NCBI RefSeq assembly: GCF_900143645.1
Contig: NZ_FRFD01000006.1
Location: 62,001-126,000 of the forward strand
DNA from: Anaerocolumna xylanovorans DSM 12503
GTDB taxonomy: Bacteria; Bacillota; Clostridia; Lachnospirales; Lachnospiraceae
DNA: 64,000 nucleotides
Direction: 5' to 3'
The position numbers and the translations under genes are program-made. This document shows, piece after piece, positions 8,645-16,838 of the stretch; position 1 is the first letter of the stretch, and each line of letters begins with the position of its first letter. The notes beneath the pieces are model-generated. The model ran no database searches and had not been told where the DNA came from. It saw only the letters and a program-made list of their open reading frames with translations.

Positions 8645-9463
8645 CTATCGGTTTTTCTCGCTCCGTGCAAAGAAGAAGGTGCCGATAACCAGAAAAACAA
8701 TCGTAAGAGAAATAATTATAAACAGACTAACCAAAGGGTTGAACAACACTACATTAGCATATTCTGAAGTTCCGGAATAAACCACGGCGCGGGTAAGATC
8801 AAGGCAATAGGTCATTGGCATTATGCGGGATAATAAATATAAAATACCTGAGGAATTATTTATTGGAATAATTGCACCTGAAAGAAACATTTGCGGCATC
8901 GTGATAAGCATAACTGCCATGTTTGCCATTTTGTTGCTTTTTATAAGTCCAATGACTATCATGGCCAATGCACCAGCAGATAAACACATTAGCGGAGCTA
9001 ACAAAAATATTAATAAATATTGCCCGATTGTCAGGGAAATACCCATAAAGAGCCCTATTATTATTGTTCCCAGCATTCCAACAATTGCACCAAAAGAGGA
9101 GCCAAGAATCTTTCCTATAACAATAGAATAGCGGGATATGGGTGAAATCATCATTTCCTGGGTGAAATCGGTCACATGGTCTTCAACTAAGGATGAAACA
9201 CCAGAAGCTGTCGTCATAAACAACATATTAACAAGCATACCAATTAACATGTATTGATTATAATCAAAACCAAGCCCTCCGGCCATGTTCTGAGAAAGGC
9301 TCCCCCCAAGCATGCCCATCATAATTAATGGCATACCAAGGCTCATAATAAGCATACCCGGTGATTTGAAAAACAAGGTGATATCACGTGCCAATATTGT
9401 GATTACTACGTTCACTTCTCTTAAAGGTTTTGGAACCGGCTTTTTTAATGTTATTTCATTCAT
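8645..9463 (-). CDS. ABC-2 type exporter permease (DrrB-like)
   Basis: A 272-residue membrane protein with six hydrophobic segments, the standard architecture of ABC-2 (DrrB/NodJ-type) permeases. TM1 lies near residues 33-55, a long amphipathic segment VTDFTQEMMISPISRYSIV precedes TM3, and the ABC-2 signature region (MFLSGAIIPINNSSGILYLLSRIMPMTY) is followed by a final TM and a basic tail. Its ATG overlaps the ATPase stop by 4 bp, which implies translational coupling. With the ATPase it should form a heterotetrameric exporter for drugs or lipophilic compounds, under control of the neighbouring two-component system. Confidence 0.85.
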   Translation of the reverse strand: MNEITLKKPVPKPLREVNVVITILARDITLFFKSPGMLIMSLGMPLIMMGMLGGSLSQNMAGGLGFDYNQYMLIGMLVNMLFMTTASGVSSLVEDHVTDFTQEMMISPISRYSIVIGKILGSSFGAIVGMLGTIIIGLFMGISLTIGQYLLIFLLAPLMCLSAGALAMIVIGLIKSNKMANMAVMLITMPQMFLSGAIIPINNSSGILYLLSRIMPMTYCLDLTRAVVYSGTSEYANVVLFNPLVSLFIIISLTIVFLVIGTFFFARSEKNR

Positions 9464-10407
9464 ACTGTTTCTCCTCCTGTTCTTAATAAATATTCTATAT
9501 AAGCATCTTCAAGTGTTGGTTCCTGCATTTTAAGAAGTGTTAGTTTTGTTTTTAATTTTGCTATAATCTCTTGTGCCGTTATATCCTGATAAGGTACTAT
9601 GACATGATCTTCGACGCGATGATTCATTCCCATAGCAGTTAATTCATTTGTAAGAGCCAAGCGGTTATCAGAATCTAAAATAACCTCTTGTTTCAGTAAG
9701 TTTTGCTTCATTAAATCAGGAGTCCCATTGAAGGCTATTAGTCCTTGATTAATAATGCAAACTCTGTCCACATGCTCAGCTTCATCAATATAGTGGGTCG
9801 TTAAAAATACGGTAGTTCCATTCTCACGTCTGACAGTATTAAGATAGTCCCATAACCCGCGTCTGCTTACGGCATCTAAGCCCTGTGTCGGTTCGTCAAG
9901 AAACAAAATTTTGGGTGTATGGATCAGGCTGCGGATAATTTCAAATTTACGCTGCATTCCACCTGAAAGCTTTTTAATGGGCTTGAATAAAGCATCTTGT
10001 ATGCCAATGATTTCGGCAAGCTCTAAAACTCGCTTGCGATATTCTTTTGGCATCATTTTAAAAGTTGGGCGATAGGTATACATGCCATATAGACAGGCAT
10101 GAAACCGGATGTTTTCTTCTGCTGAAAGTTGTGGGTCAAGGCTCGGCTGCTGAAAAATAATACCCACGTTCTCTCGCACATGCTTAGCTTCCTTATCAAT
10201 ATCTGAACCGGCGATAGTCACATTCCCGGATGTTTTGGACAGTGTGGTGGTCAGTATTGAAATTGTGGTTGTTTTACCTGCACCGTTTGGCCCCAGGAAA
10301 GCAAAAAATTCACCTTCTTTTACATCAAAGTTGATTCCCTTAACGGATGGTGTTTTGGCTCTATCGTATTGTTTTACTAAATTTTCTACATGAATCATTT
10401 TTTCCAT
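9460..10407 (-). CDS. ABC exporter ATPase (DrrA/CcmA-like)
   Basis: A nucleotide-binding subunit of about 315 residues. All motifs are present: Walker A GPNGAGKTT, Q-loop FQQPSLDP, signature LSGGMQRK, Walker B ILFLDEPT, D-loop TQGLDAVSR and H-loop TTHYIDEAEH. A ~90-residue C-terminal extension is typical of daunorubicin-resistance-type ATPases. I chose ATG 10407 (MEKMIHVENL) because GGAG lies ten bases upstream; the frame runs open to 10428 without a better site. It is the first gene of a two-gene exporter operon. Four 11-bp-spaced repeats resembling response-regulator sites precede its promoter. Confidence 0.88.
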   Translation of the reverse strand: MEKMIHVENLVKQYDRAKTPSVKGINFDVKEGEFFAFLGPNGAGKTTTISILTTTLSKTSGNVTIAGSDIDKEAKHVRENVGIIFQQPSLDPQLSAEENIRFHACLYGMYTYRPTFKMMPKEYRKRVLELAEIIGIQDALFKPIKKLSGGMQRKFEIIRSLIHTPKILFLDEPTQGLDAVSRRGLWDYLNTVRRENGTTVFLTTHYIDEAEHVDRVCIINQGLIAFNGTPDLMKQNLLKQEVILDSDNRLALTNELTAMGMNHRVEDHVIVPYQDITAQEIIAKLKTKLTLLKMQEPTLEDAYIEYLLRTGGETV

Positions 10408-10429
10408 ACTTATTTTCTCCTTTAACAAA

Positions 10430-10510
10430 TTAACCTCTGTTTAATCAACAACCATATCATATAGCTGTTAATTAAACAGAGGTTAAACACAAGTTAAACG
10501 GAATGTAAAC
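10430..10510 (-). promoter_or_regulatory. Response-regulator binding array and promoter of the DrrAB-type operon
   Basis: Minus strand: GTTTACA, GTTTAAC, GTTTAAC, GTTTAAT (10510-10504, 10499-10493, 10488-10482, 10477-10471) recur with an exact 11-bp period. Nine bases after the last copy comes TATGAT (10461-10456), a -10 with no normal -35. A 16-bp perfect inverted repeat (10430-10445 and 10471-10486) adds an opposed half-site copy. The layout matches tandem OmpR/PhoB-family sites replacing the -35 box. The same motif precedes the adjacent response-regulator gene. Confidence 0.7.
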
Positions 10511-10518
10511 ACAGTGAA

Positions 10519-11577
10519 TTATTTGGGTAACTTTATACTAAATATAGTTCCGGCCCCGACTTCGCTTTCAACATGGATTGTTCCTTTATGAAGCTCTACA
10601 ATCTTTTTTACAAGGGATAAGCCAAGACCGTTTCCGCCCAAATTTCGGTCCCGGGCTTTATCAACCTTATAGAAACGCTCAAAGATATGGAGTTTATCTT
10701 CGTCTGAAATTCCAATTCCATTATCAGCAATACGACAGACCACCTCGTAATCTCCATTGGAGGTTGTAATAGTAATAGTGCCTCCATTGGGAGTAAACTT
10801 TATAGCATTGTGAAGTAAATTTATCCATACCTGTGCCATTAAATTTTTATCTCCAAACACATAGACTGCCTCAAGTTCTAATGAGATGTCCAGGTTCTTT
10901 TCAGACCATTGCGGTTCGAGCATTAAGAGAGAGTTTTGTATTTGCTTGTCCAGCCTAAACTTAGAAAAGGAGAGCGGTGTTGCATTTGCGTCCAGGGAAG
11001 ACAATTTAAGCAAATTGTCACTTAGCTTTGAAAGGCGTTTACTTTCAGCCTCTATTATGTCGATATAATGCACCCTCTCTTCGGCGATGATAGAGTTATT
11101 GCGAAGCAATTCAGCGAACCCGGAGATCGATGTGAGAGGTGATTGTATTTCATGAGAAACATTGGCAATAAAGTCTTGCCGCAAATTTTCCATTGTTCCA
11201 AGTCCATGAGCCATTTTATTGATAGTTTCGGCAAGCTCTGAAAAGGGGTCATGCTTTTCTACTTTCATTACTACGGAAAAATCACCTTGAGTAATCCGCT
11301 TCATGGCATCGAGAGCTTCTTCTATTATTTGATCACGTCCAAAGTGTTTGAATTTTTTGCTGTTGGCATCAACAATAATTTTTACACCGGCTGCAAAAAT
11401 GTACAGACCTAAGATACCAGTTAGAATATAAGTCCATGGTTTGGCTGGTGTTCCGGTATACCTATAGATAAAGTTTGTTAACAGATAAGAAAGCCAAAAA
11501 CAAAAACTGAATGCAATCATAGAAATAAGTATGCTGCCAGCAATACGAAATCCTTGGTTCTTTTTATGTTGGCTCAT
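10519..11577 (-). CDS. Sensor histidine kinase (HAMP-HisKA-HATPase_c)
   Basis: A 352-residue membrane kinase. Two N-terminal TM helices (about residues 11-35 and 45-65) are separated by only a few extracellular residues (intramembrane-sensing style). A HAMP-like linker, the H-box SHEIQSPLTSISGFAELL and the ATPase domain follow, with N-box LLHNAIKFTPNGG, G1 DNGIGIS, F-box IFERFYKVDKARDR and G2 GLGLSLVKK. It overlaps the response-regulator gene upstream by 14 bp. The near absence of a sensor domain and the adjacent ABC exporter suggest it senses envelope stress or the exporter itself, as in BceS-like systems. Confidence 0.9.
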   Translation of the reverse strand: MSQHKKNQGFRIAGSILISMIAFSFCFWLSYLLTNFIYRYTGTPAKPWTYILTGILGLYIFAAGVKIIVDANSKKFKHFGRDQIIEEALDAMKRITQGDFSVVMKVEKHDPFSELAETINKMAHGLGTMENLRQDFIANVSHEIQSPLTSISGFAELLRNNSIIAEERVHYIDIIEAESKRLSKLSDNLLKLSSLDANATPLSFSKFRLDKQIQNSLLMLEPQWSEKNLDISLELEAVYVFGDKNLMAQVWINLLHNAIKFTPNGGTITITTSNGDYEVVCRIADNGIGISDEDKLHIFERFYKVDKARDRNLGGNGLGLSLVKKIVELHKGTIHVESEVGAGTIFSIKLPK

Positions 11578-12244
11578 GGAGCACCTCCAAGCGATAACCT
11601 AATCCCCTAATGGTCGATATCTTAAATTTGTATTTTTCACTGGGAAATCGTTCACGCAGGCGGTTAATATGAACATCCAGTGTCCGCTCGTTACCTTCAA
11701 AATCATAACCCCAAATGTCTTCAATAAGCTGGTCTCTTGTAAGTGTTTTTCCAGCCATAGACCCAAGCTTATACAAAAGTTCAAACTCTTTCATAGGGAT
11801 GTCACTCTGCTCTCCGTTACAGGTTATCGCGTGGCTGGATTTATCAAGGATAAGAGTACCAATTTCTACAACGTAAACTATTTTGTAGCGTCTTAGTAAT
11901 GCCTTAACACGTACAATAAGTTCAATTCCCTCAAATGGTTTTGTTAAATAATCATCTGCCCCCGATTCAAAGCCCTTCACTTTTTGACTTAAATCCCCTT
12001 TAGCGGTAAGCATCAAAATCGGTAAATCCTGATAATATTTACGGGCAAGGCGGCAAAATTCATAGCCATCCATTTCAGGCATCATTATATCAAGTACACA
12101 TAAGTCTATTTTGTTTTCTTTCAACTGTTGCAGCGCATCACGTCCATTGCTGGCTTCATAAATGGTATAGTCTTCATTTCTAAGCAATGTTCTCTCAAGT
12201 TCCCGAATATACGGGTCATCATCTATAATCATTATATTGGTCAT
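11564..12244 (-). CDS. OmpR/PhoB-family response regulator
   Basis: About 226 residues: a receiver domain (acidic DDD cluster near residue 9, phospho-acceptor Asp in CVLDIMMPEMDG, conserved Thr in MLTAKGD and Lys in LTKPFEG), then a winged-helix DNA-binding domain ending RERFPSEKYKFKISTIRGLGYRLE. ATG 12244 follows GGAAGG; an upstream in-frame TTG at 12268 is unlikely. It is the first gene of an RR-HK pair. GTTTAAC/GTTTACA repeats lie over its own -35 region and recur before the ABC operon, so it probably activates both units. Confidence 0.9.
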   Translation of the reverse strand: MTNIMIIDDDPYIRELERTLLRNEDYTIYEASNGRDALQQLKENKIDLCVLDIMMPEMDGYEFCRLARKYYQDLPILMLTAKGDLSQKVKGFESGADDYLTKPFEGIELIVRVKALLRRYKIVYVVEIGTLILDKSSHAITCNGEQSDIPMKEFELLYKLGSMAGKTLTRDQLIEDIWGYDFEGNERTLDVHINRLRERFPSEKYKFKISTIRGLGYRLEVLHEPT

Positions 12245-12267
12245 AAAAAGCCGCCTTCCTTTATTCA

Positions 12268-12300
12268 ATTGTAAAATATAAATGTAAACGCAAGTTAAAC
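12268..12300 (-). promoter_or_regulatory. Response-regulator sites and promoter of the RR-HK operon
   Basis: Minus strand: GTTTAAC (12300-12294) and GTTTACA (12289-12283) with 11-bp spacing, then nine bases, then -10 TACAAT (12273-12268). Repeat sequence, period and distance to the -10 are the same as in the array before the ABC exporter operon. Confidence 0.65.
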
Positions 12301-12718
12301 GAAAGGTATGGAGATGTGATATACGAATATGGAATTAAAATATGTCCGCTTTTATTGTATGCTATAACATAATTTATTTTTTGGCAATTATAACCCTGCG
12401 ATAAAATCCCCTATTATGTATTGTAAATCGACCCAATAAATGGTATTATTAAACCCAAAAAACGCATTTTAGTAGCTTAATAAAGTTAATGAATGGAGAG
12501 GCTGGGACATACGCTGTAAAAGTTACTGATAAGGCCGGCAATATAGCCGAAATGAGTTTTGCCATTAAGTAATGCTAATACCAGCCGTAGTTTAAGCACA
12601 TTATACATTTCAGAAAGGAACCTATCATGAGGGGAACTCCATCCAAATGCAGATATTATGGTTAAATTTGGGAAGGAAGTTTCATTATAGCTAAATAAAA
12701 TAAGTGGAGGTATAGTAG
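12301..12718. other. Non-coding gap with decayed coding sequence
   Basis: About 420 bp of AT-rich DNA between the response-regulator promoter and the next small gene. No intact gene, RNA or strong promoter is visible. The only recognisable content is the Ig-like remnant listed separately at 12489-12572. Confidence 0.5.
12489..12572 (+). pseudogene. Remnant of a bacterial Ig-like domain protein (C-terminal 27 codons)
   Basis: Translation gives GEAGTYAVKVTDKAGNIAE, then a few residues and a stop. The pattern G-T-Y-x-V-x-V-T-D-x-A-G-N is the typical last strand of Ig-like repeats in Firmicute surface proteins. It has no ribosome-binding site, and the frame is not open for any useful distance upstream. 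It looks like the tail of a deleted surface-protein gene, related in style to the intact Ig-domain protein 0.5 kb downstream. Confidence 0.5.
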
Positions 12719-12916
12719 ATGGCAAAGAAACCTTATTGTGTTCATCAGGATGTAATCAGACCTGACTTGAACTATCGTGAACATATGGCGTATGCAACAT
12801 TAAAAGAGGCAAGGGCTGCTTGTAAAGGTATTCCCCATGTAAGTATTTATAAATACACATTTGATCAATATGGTAATGTAACTTCATGTAAATCATGTAG
12901 AGTAGGAGTCCATTGA
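12719..12916 (+). CDS. Small hypothetical protein (65 aa)
   Basis: A short cytoplasmic protein that I do not recognise. It starts MAKKPYCVHQDVIRPD and ends with a CKSC pair (NVTSCKSCRVGVH), so it could bind metal, although only three Cys and three His residues are scattered through it. GTGGAGG nine bases before ATG 12719 and the biased, stop-free composition support real translation. It stands alone between a gene remnant and a surface-protein gene. Confidence 0.55.
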   Translation: MAKKPYCVHQDVIRPDLNYREHMAYATLKEARAACKGIPHVSIYKYTFDQYGNVTSCKSCRVGVH

Positions 12917-13017
12917 AAAACTCTCTTTAATTACACTTGTTGGTAGTTGTCATAGTGACAAGCTGTTTCACTTTGTTGTTCGGCATTTATTAAATATTTT
13001 TTGGAGGCGTAATTATT

Positions 13018-14256
13018 ATGAAGAAGAAAGTTTTATCAATAGTAGTGGCACTATGTATGGTTTTGGGGATTGCTCCAACGTTTACTTTGCCGGCAAAAGC
13101 GGCGACAGGTGACTTTAACATTCAGGATGGTGTTTTAGTTTATTACGGTGACGAATTTGGAAGCCCAGGGCCGGAAAACGTCATCATACCAAACGGGGTA
13201 ACCGAAATTGGAAAAGGTGCATTCTATAGTCACTATGAGATAACATCGGTATCCATCCCTAACAGCGTAAAAAAAATAGACGAAGAAGCTTTTTGGGGAT
13301 GTTCTTCATTAGATAGTGTTGTAGTTCCCAGTTCAGTAACTTCCATTGGTAAGTATGCGCTCGGTTATGAGCGTGACGGACAATTTCATTCACCTATGAA
13401 AGAATTTGTGATTAAAGGTACAGCTGGTTCACAAGCACAAATTTATGCAAACAAAAACGATTTCAAATTTGTTGCATTACCTAATTCAAAGACTGCTGCC
13501 AAACCACATCCATACGCTACAGCATTAAGTGACTATTTCAAGGATGCGAAAGGTTTCACCGCCGCTTACCTGTCCGATATAAATGGTGATGGTATCAAAG
13601 AAATGGTCGCCGAAAAAGGACGTGAAGACGGAGCCAAAACCTGTCGGTTCTTTTACTTTTACAAGGAAAAACTTCGTACATATGACAAAACATATGCACA
13701 GGGAAATATGTTTTTTTCATCAAATAACAATTTGATAGATTACAGTTATGATATGACAAAAGAGTATCATATCCTAAAAATTAAAAACGGAAAAGTGATG
13801 GAATCATCTTATTTTTTAAAGGATTATAATAACGACCCTGAGAATCCTGACTATTATCAGAACAAGAAAAAAATCTCCAAGTCGGTATATGATTCGCTAG
13901 TCAAAAAATATGGTTTATCCGACAAAAATCTTTTTATAGCTGGTACCGACCGGATTAACAGACCTGACCAAACAGCACAAATCCTTGCTATGACTACTAC
14001 TGTTAAAGTAACTGGAATTACTCTAAACAATACTTCACTCTCCTTAGCCAAAGGAAAAACATACGTTTTAAAGGCAACGACAGCCCCTGCAAATGCTACG
14101 GCAAAGACCGTGACTTGGAAATCATCCAACACAAAGGTTGCAGCCGTAGACAAAAATGGTAAAGTAAAAGCCATTGGCAAAGGAACAGCAACTATTTCAG
14201 CCACGGCAACTGACGGTAGCAAATTAAAAAAAACTTGCATTATAATTGTTAAATAA
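13018..14256 (+). CDS. Secreted LRR_5 (BspA-like) and Big_2 domain protein
   Basis: A 412-residue exported protein. The signal peptide is MKKKVLSIVVALCMVLG... ending LPAKAA. BspA-type leucine-rich repeats follow at about residues 35-140 (NVIIPNGVTEIGKGAF, SVSIPNSVKKIDEEAF, SVVVPSSVTSIGKYAL). The middle ~150 residues include an EF-hand-like calcium loop (DINGDGIKEMV) of the kind seen in FG-GAP/VCBS-like segments. A C-terminal Big_2 Ig-like domain lies at about 328-412 (VTGITLNNTSLSLAKGKTY, VTWKSSNTKVAAVDKNG). There is no sortase motif or S-layer anchor, so it is probably released or loosely wall-bound. An adhesion or binding role is inferred from the domains. Confidence 0.8.
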   Translation: MKKKVLSIVVALCMVLGIAPTFTLPAKAATGDFNIQDGVLVYYGDEFGSPGPENVIIPNGVTEIGKGAFYSHYEITSVSIPNSVKKIDEEAFWGCSSLDSVVVPSSVTSIGKYALGYERDGQFHSPMKEFVIKGTAGSQAQIYANKNDFKFVALPNSKTAAKPHPYATALSDYFKDAKGFTAAYLSDINGDGIKEMVAEKGREDGAKTCRFFYFYKEKLRTYDKTYAQGNMFFSSNNNLIDYSYDMTKEYHILKIKNGKVMESSYFLKDYNNDPENPDYYQNKKKISKSVYDSLVKKYGLSDKNLFIAGTDRINRPDQTAQILAMTTTVKVTGITLNNTSLSLAKGKTYVLKATTAPANATAKTVTWKSSNTKVAAVDKNGKVKAIGKGTATISATATDGSKLKKTCIIIVK

Positions 14257-14260
14257 TACA

Positions 14261-14401
14261 GACCGGTTTTTACCAATCAATGATTATGACATTAACCTGT
14301 TAAATACCGTAGAATCAATCAATGAAAATCATAGCTATAAAGATGCCGGGTTTATCTTCTGCGATAAGGATGGGCGTACACATACGTGTGAGATTGATTA
14401 A
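14261..14401 (+). pseudogene. Possible truncated coding remnant (46 codons, no start)
   Basis: After the surface-protein stop the frame starting at 14261 stays open for 46 codons and reads as protein-like sequence (DYDINLLNTVESINENHSY, then FIFCDKDGRTHTCEID). It has no start codon or ribosome-binding site. It could be the leftover tail of a gene deleted by recombination or simple chance; I do not recognise the family. Confidence 0.25.
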
Positions 14402-14420
14402 TGATGTACTCAATCGTACT

Positions 14421-14468
14421 CAAAAAATGAAGAAGGCCTGTATTCATGTAGACCGCATGAATACAGGC
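14421..14468 (-). terminator. Intrinsic terminator of the tRNA-Gly gene
   Basis: A perfect 13-bp stem GCCTGTATTCATG/CATGAATACAGGC (14436-14448, 14456-14468). On the minus strand it is followed by CTTCTTCA and a TTTTTT run (complement of 14422-14427). It lies about 20 bp beyond the tRNA 3' end. Confidence 0.8.
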
Positions 14469-14488
14469 AAAAGTAATAAAAATAGTTA

Positions 14489-14559
14489 AGCGGATAACGG
14501 GAATCGAACCCGCGTCTCAAGCTTGGGAAGCTCGCATTCTGCCAGTGAACCATATCCGC
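14489..14559 (-). tRNA. tRNA-Gly (anticodon CCC)
   Basis: The minus strand folds into a 71-nt cloverleaf. The acceptor stem is GCGGATA/TATCCGC, the D arm starts TGGTTCACTGGCAGAA, and the anticodon stem CGAGC/GCTTG carries a 7-nt loop TTCCCAA giving anticodon CCC. The T arm is CGGGTTCGAATCCCG and the discriminator base is T. CCA is not encoded. A strong terminator follows. Confidence 0.93.
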
Positions 14560-14648
14560 ATATGGTTGGAACGTACTACTATTATAAATCCACATAAAGG
14601 AATTTTCAACTTAAAAATATAAATAAATTACTTGACAGGAATTTCTTC

Positions 14649-14763
14649 TTGACATCATCCCCGTAATACTATACACTAACAGCAATTACAGGTGACAAGA
14701 CAACTGGCTTGATAGCATGCTGATAAATAAGAACCTGTACGTGTTTCACAAAATAAATGAAAC
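14649..14763 (+). promoter_or_regulatory. Promoter and structured leader of the S-component gene
   Basis: TTGACA at 14649-14654 with TATACA 15 bp downstream forms a short-spaced promoter; a second TTGACA lies at 14632. The leader can pair ACAGGT (14688-14693) with ACCTGT (14733-14738), enclosing CAAG/CTTG and AGCATGCT stems. GTTTCA/TGAAAC (14743-14748, 14758-14763) ends directly at the GGGGGAA ribosome-binding site. It matches no riboswitch class I can name. Confidence 0.35.
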
Positions 14764-14776
14764 GGGGGAATCAAAT

Positions 14777-15361
14777 ATGAACACAAAGAATTCCGTACAA
14801 ACTATGACAATTGCTGCTTTGCTTTCAGCCATTGCAATTCTGATACCGATGTTTGCACCGAAATTTGTACTGGAGCCGGCATCCTATACATTGGCAAGCC
14901 ATGTGCCTATTTTCATTGCAATGTTCATCTCACCTTATATAGCAGTTGCAGTAGCCATCATTACTACTATCGGGTTTTTAATGGCGGGAATCTTTCCGAT
15001 AGTTGTTGTACTAAGGGCATTATCCCATGTTGTATTTGCAATTGTTGGAGCCATTATACTTAAGAAGAATAAAAACCTTTTAAATACAGTGGCGGGATTC
15101 ACTTTATTCGGTCTGCTTACAGCAGCTATCCATGCTGTTTGTGAGGTTGCAGTGGTTACATTCTTTTACTGGGGAAATAATTTGACTGATTTATATTATA
15201 ACAAAGGATATCTTTTTACTGTAATCCTGTTAGTAGGCGTTGGAACCATCGTTCATAGTATGATTGATTTTACGATTGCTTATTTTATATGGAAGCCGCT
15301 TCAGAAGATTGTTACAGTCCCGGTAAGTGTAAGAATCTCAAAAAGCGAGGCAAGGTTTTAG
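14777..15361 (+). CDS. Putative ECF transporter S component (NiaX-like) membrane protein
   Basis: About 195 residues, mostly hydrophobic, with five or six TM segments, the size and layout of ECF-type vitamin transporter substrate-binding (S) components. The segment SYTLASHVPIFIAMFISP followed by IFPIVVVLRALSHVVFAIVG resembles niacin-type NiaX proteins, but I recall that family only loosely, so the substrate is tentative. I start at ATG 14777 (MNTKNSVQTM), after GGGGGAA; the frame is open to 14717. No ECF energizing module is in the window, consistent with a shared group II module encoded elsewhere. Confidence 0.6.
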   Translation: MNTKNSVQTMTIAALLSAIAILIPMFAPKFVLEPASYTLASHVPIFIAMFISPYIAVAVAIITTIGFLMAGIFPIVVVLRALSHVVFAIVGAIILKKNKNLLNTVAGFTLFGLLTAAIHAVCEVAVVTFFYWGNNLTDLYYNKGYLFTVILLVGVGTIVHSMIDFTIAYFIWKPLQKIVTVPVSVRISKSEARF

Positions 15362-15383
15362 AATTAAGGCGTTTGTTTTCATA

Positions 15384-15424
15384 AAAAACCATGTATACAG
15401 GAAAATCTGTGGTGCATGGTTTTT
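15384..15424. terminator. Bidirectional intrinsic terminator
   Basis: AAAAACCATG (15384-15393) pairs perfectly with CATGGTTTTT (15415-15424), and the plus strand continues CTTTTATA. It lies between the convergent S-component and MFS genes and can serve both. Confidence 0.75.
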
Positions 15425-15476
15425 CTTTTATATTATTCTAATAAATCGCGGAATTAATTCATGGAATATAATGCAG

Positions 15477-16736
15477 TTATCCATCAAGACAGCTGTCCTG
15501 TTTTACAACCGCTTCGCTCTCCTTGGCAGGTTCCCTGACACTAAAGCATATCAGTATGAATCCAATGGCAGTCACCACCGTCCCGACAAGTAACATCTTC
15601 TCCACCCCGTAAGTGTCAAGAAGCCTTCCCCCTGTTAAGTTAGCCAGGGTTCCGGCAATACCGATATTGGCAACTCCCAGCATGGACTGTCCTTTTACGC
15701 GGTTTTCTTTTTCAATCAGATCATTTACATAGTAAATAGAGGCCGGAGTAAACAAAGCAAATGAAAGCAGCTGTAAAGACATGGATACATGCACCAGAGC
15801 TACATTTGCGGCCATCATGGTAAGCAGGGATTTTACTGTAAAGAAGAGGGCAGATATTTTTATCAGGGTGCTTCCCTTTACCTTTCTTACTATCAGGATA
15901 AACAGTGCCATTGTAGGAAGCTCCAGAGTGGCTGCAATGGAGAGGGATAACCCCATATCGGAGCTGCCTCCGCCTACATTTTCCATAATGTTTATCAGAA
16001 AGGTATTGATAAGTATGTGGGAGTAGAACAGCATGGCAATTCCCAAAAGCATAACCATAAATGCCTTGTGGCTTACAAAGAAAGCTAAAAGGCTGCTGGA
16101 TTCTTTTTCCGTCTCTTTTCCAGACGGCTCTGTTATTCCAAAGAGAACTTTTTGCTCCTTGGAAAAGGCAGGAAGTTTTTCCTCAAACAGGCAGGTCGAG
16201 AAGATTACAAAGAGGTAACAAAGTAAAAATACAGGAAGTATGACATCTGCCCCAAAGGTATCTACGAAAAAGCCAAGAGCAAGGGACATAACTGCAAAGG
16301 CGATAGAGCCGATGCCTCTGCCCAGGCCGTAATTCATAGGAACACCCTGATTCATATATTCCATGGCAAGGGAATTGAACAGGGGATTTAAGGTGTATTC
16401 AATGGCATTTATCAGGATATAGATTACGGTGATAAACAGGAAGGAATTCGGAAGAAGATAAAGGAGCAGTCCCAGCCCCAATACCATAAACATAAGAGTC
16501 AGCATCATATAGCGTAAGGTAATCTTCTTTGATTTATCAGCAAAGGAAGCAACCAGGGGCTGAAACAGCATGGACAGGATTGCTGCAAAGGATAGGATAA
16601 AACCTATCTGGGTATTTTCAAAATGTTTTGCGTGAAGATATACAGCGGCAAAACTGTTTATTGCACATTGACTGATCCAGTAGCTGGACTGGATAAAGCC
16701 GAATTTAAGTGTAAGCCTTTTGGCTATTGTTTCCAT
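15477..16736 (-). CDS. MFS transporter, LacY/MFS_1-like family
   Basis: A permease of about 419 residues with 12 predicted TM helices and a central charged loop (EKLPAFSKEQKVLFGITEPS...). The N-terminal motif FADKSKKITLRYMM after TM2 is a motif-A variant, and GRGIGSIAFAVMSLALG lies in TM5. The family (MFS_1-like, related to sugar and nucleoside symporters) suggests uptake of a small sugar or nucleoside, but no neighbour indicates the substrate. ATG 16736 is chosen for the GAGG six bases before it, over an open frame reaching 16790. Confidence 0.75.
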   Translation of the reverse strand: METIAKRLTLKFGFIQSSYWISQCAINSFAAVYLHAKHFENTQIGFILSFAAILSMLFQPLVASFADKSKKITLRYMMLTLMFMVLGLGLLLYLLPNSFLFITVIYILINAIEYTLNPLFNSLAMEYMNQGVPMNYGLGRGIGSIAFAVMSLALGFFVDTFGADVILPVFLLCYLFVIFSTCLFEEKLPAFSKEQKVLFGITEPSGKETEKESSSLLAFFVSHKAFMVMLLGIAMLFYSHILINTFLINIMENVGGGSSDMGLSLSIAATLELPTMALFILIVRKVKGSTLIKISALFFTVKSLLTMMAANVALVHVSMSLQLLSFALFTPASIYYVNDLIEKENRVKGQSMLGVANIGIAGTLANLTGGRLLDTYGVEKMLLVGTVVTAIGFILICFSVREPAKESEAVVKQDSCLDG

Positions 16737-16838
16737 AGTAACCTCATGTTGCATAAGGCTGATGCAGTATTGTCGTGCTGCAATTCTCAAATCTTATGTA
16801 AGTATTCATTGTATTTTTAAGATTGATGTATAAAAGTA

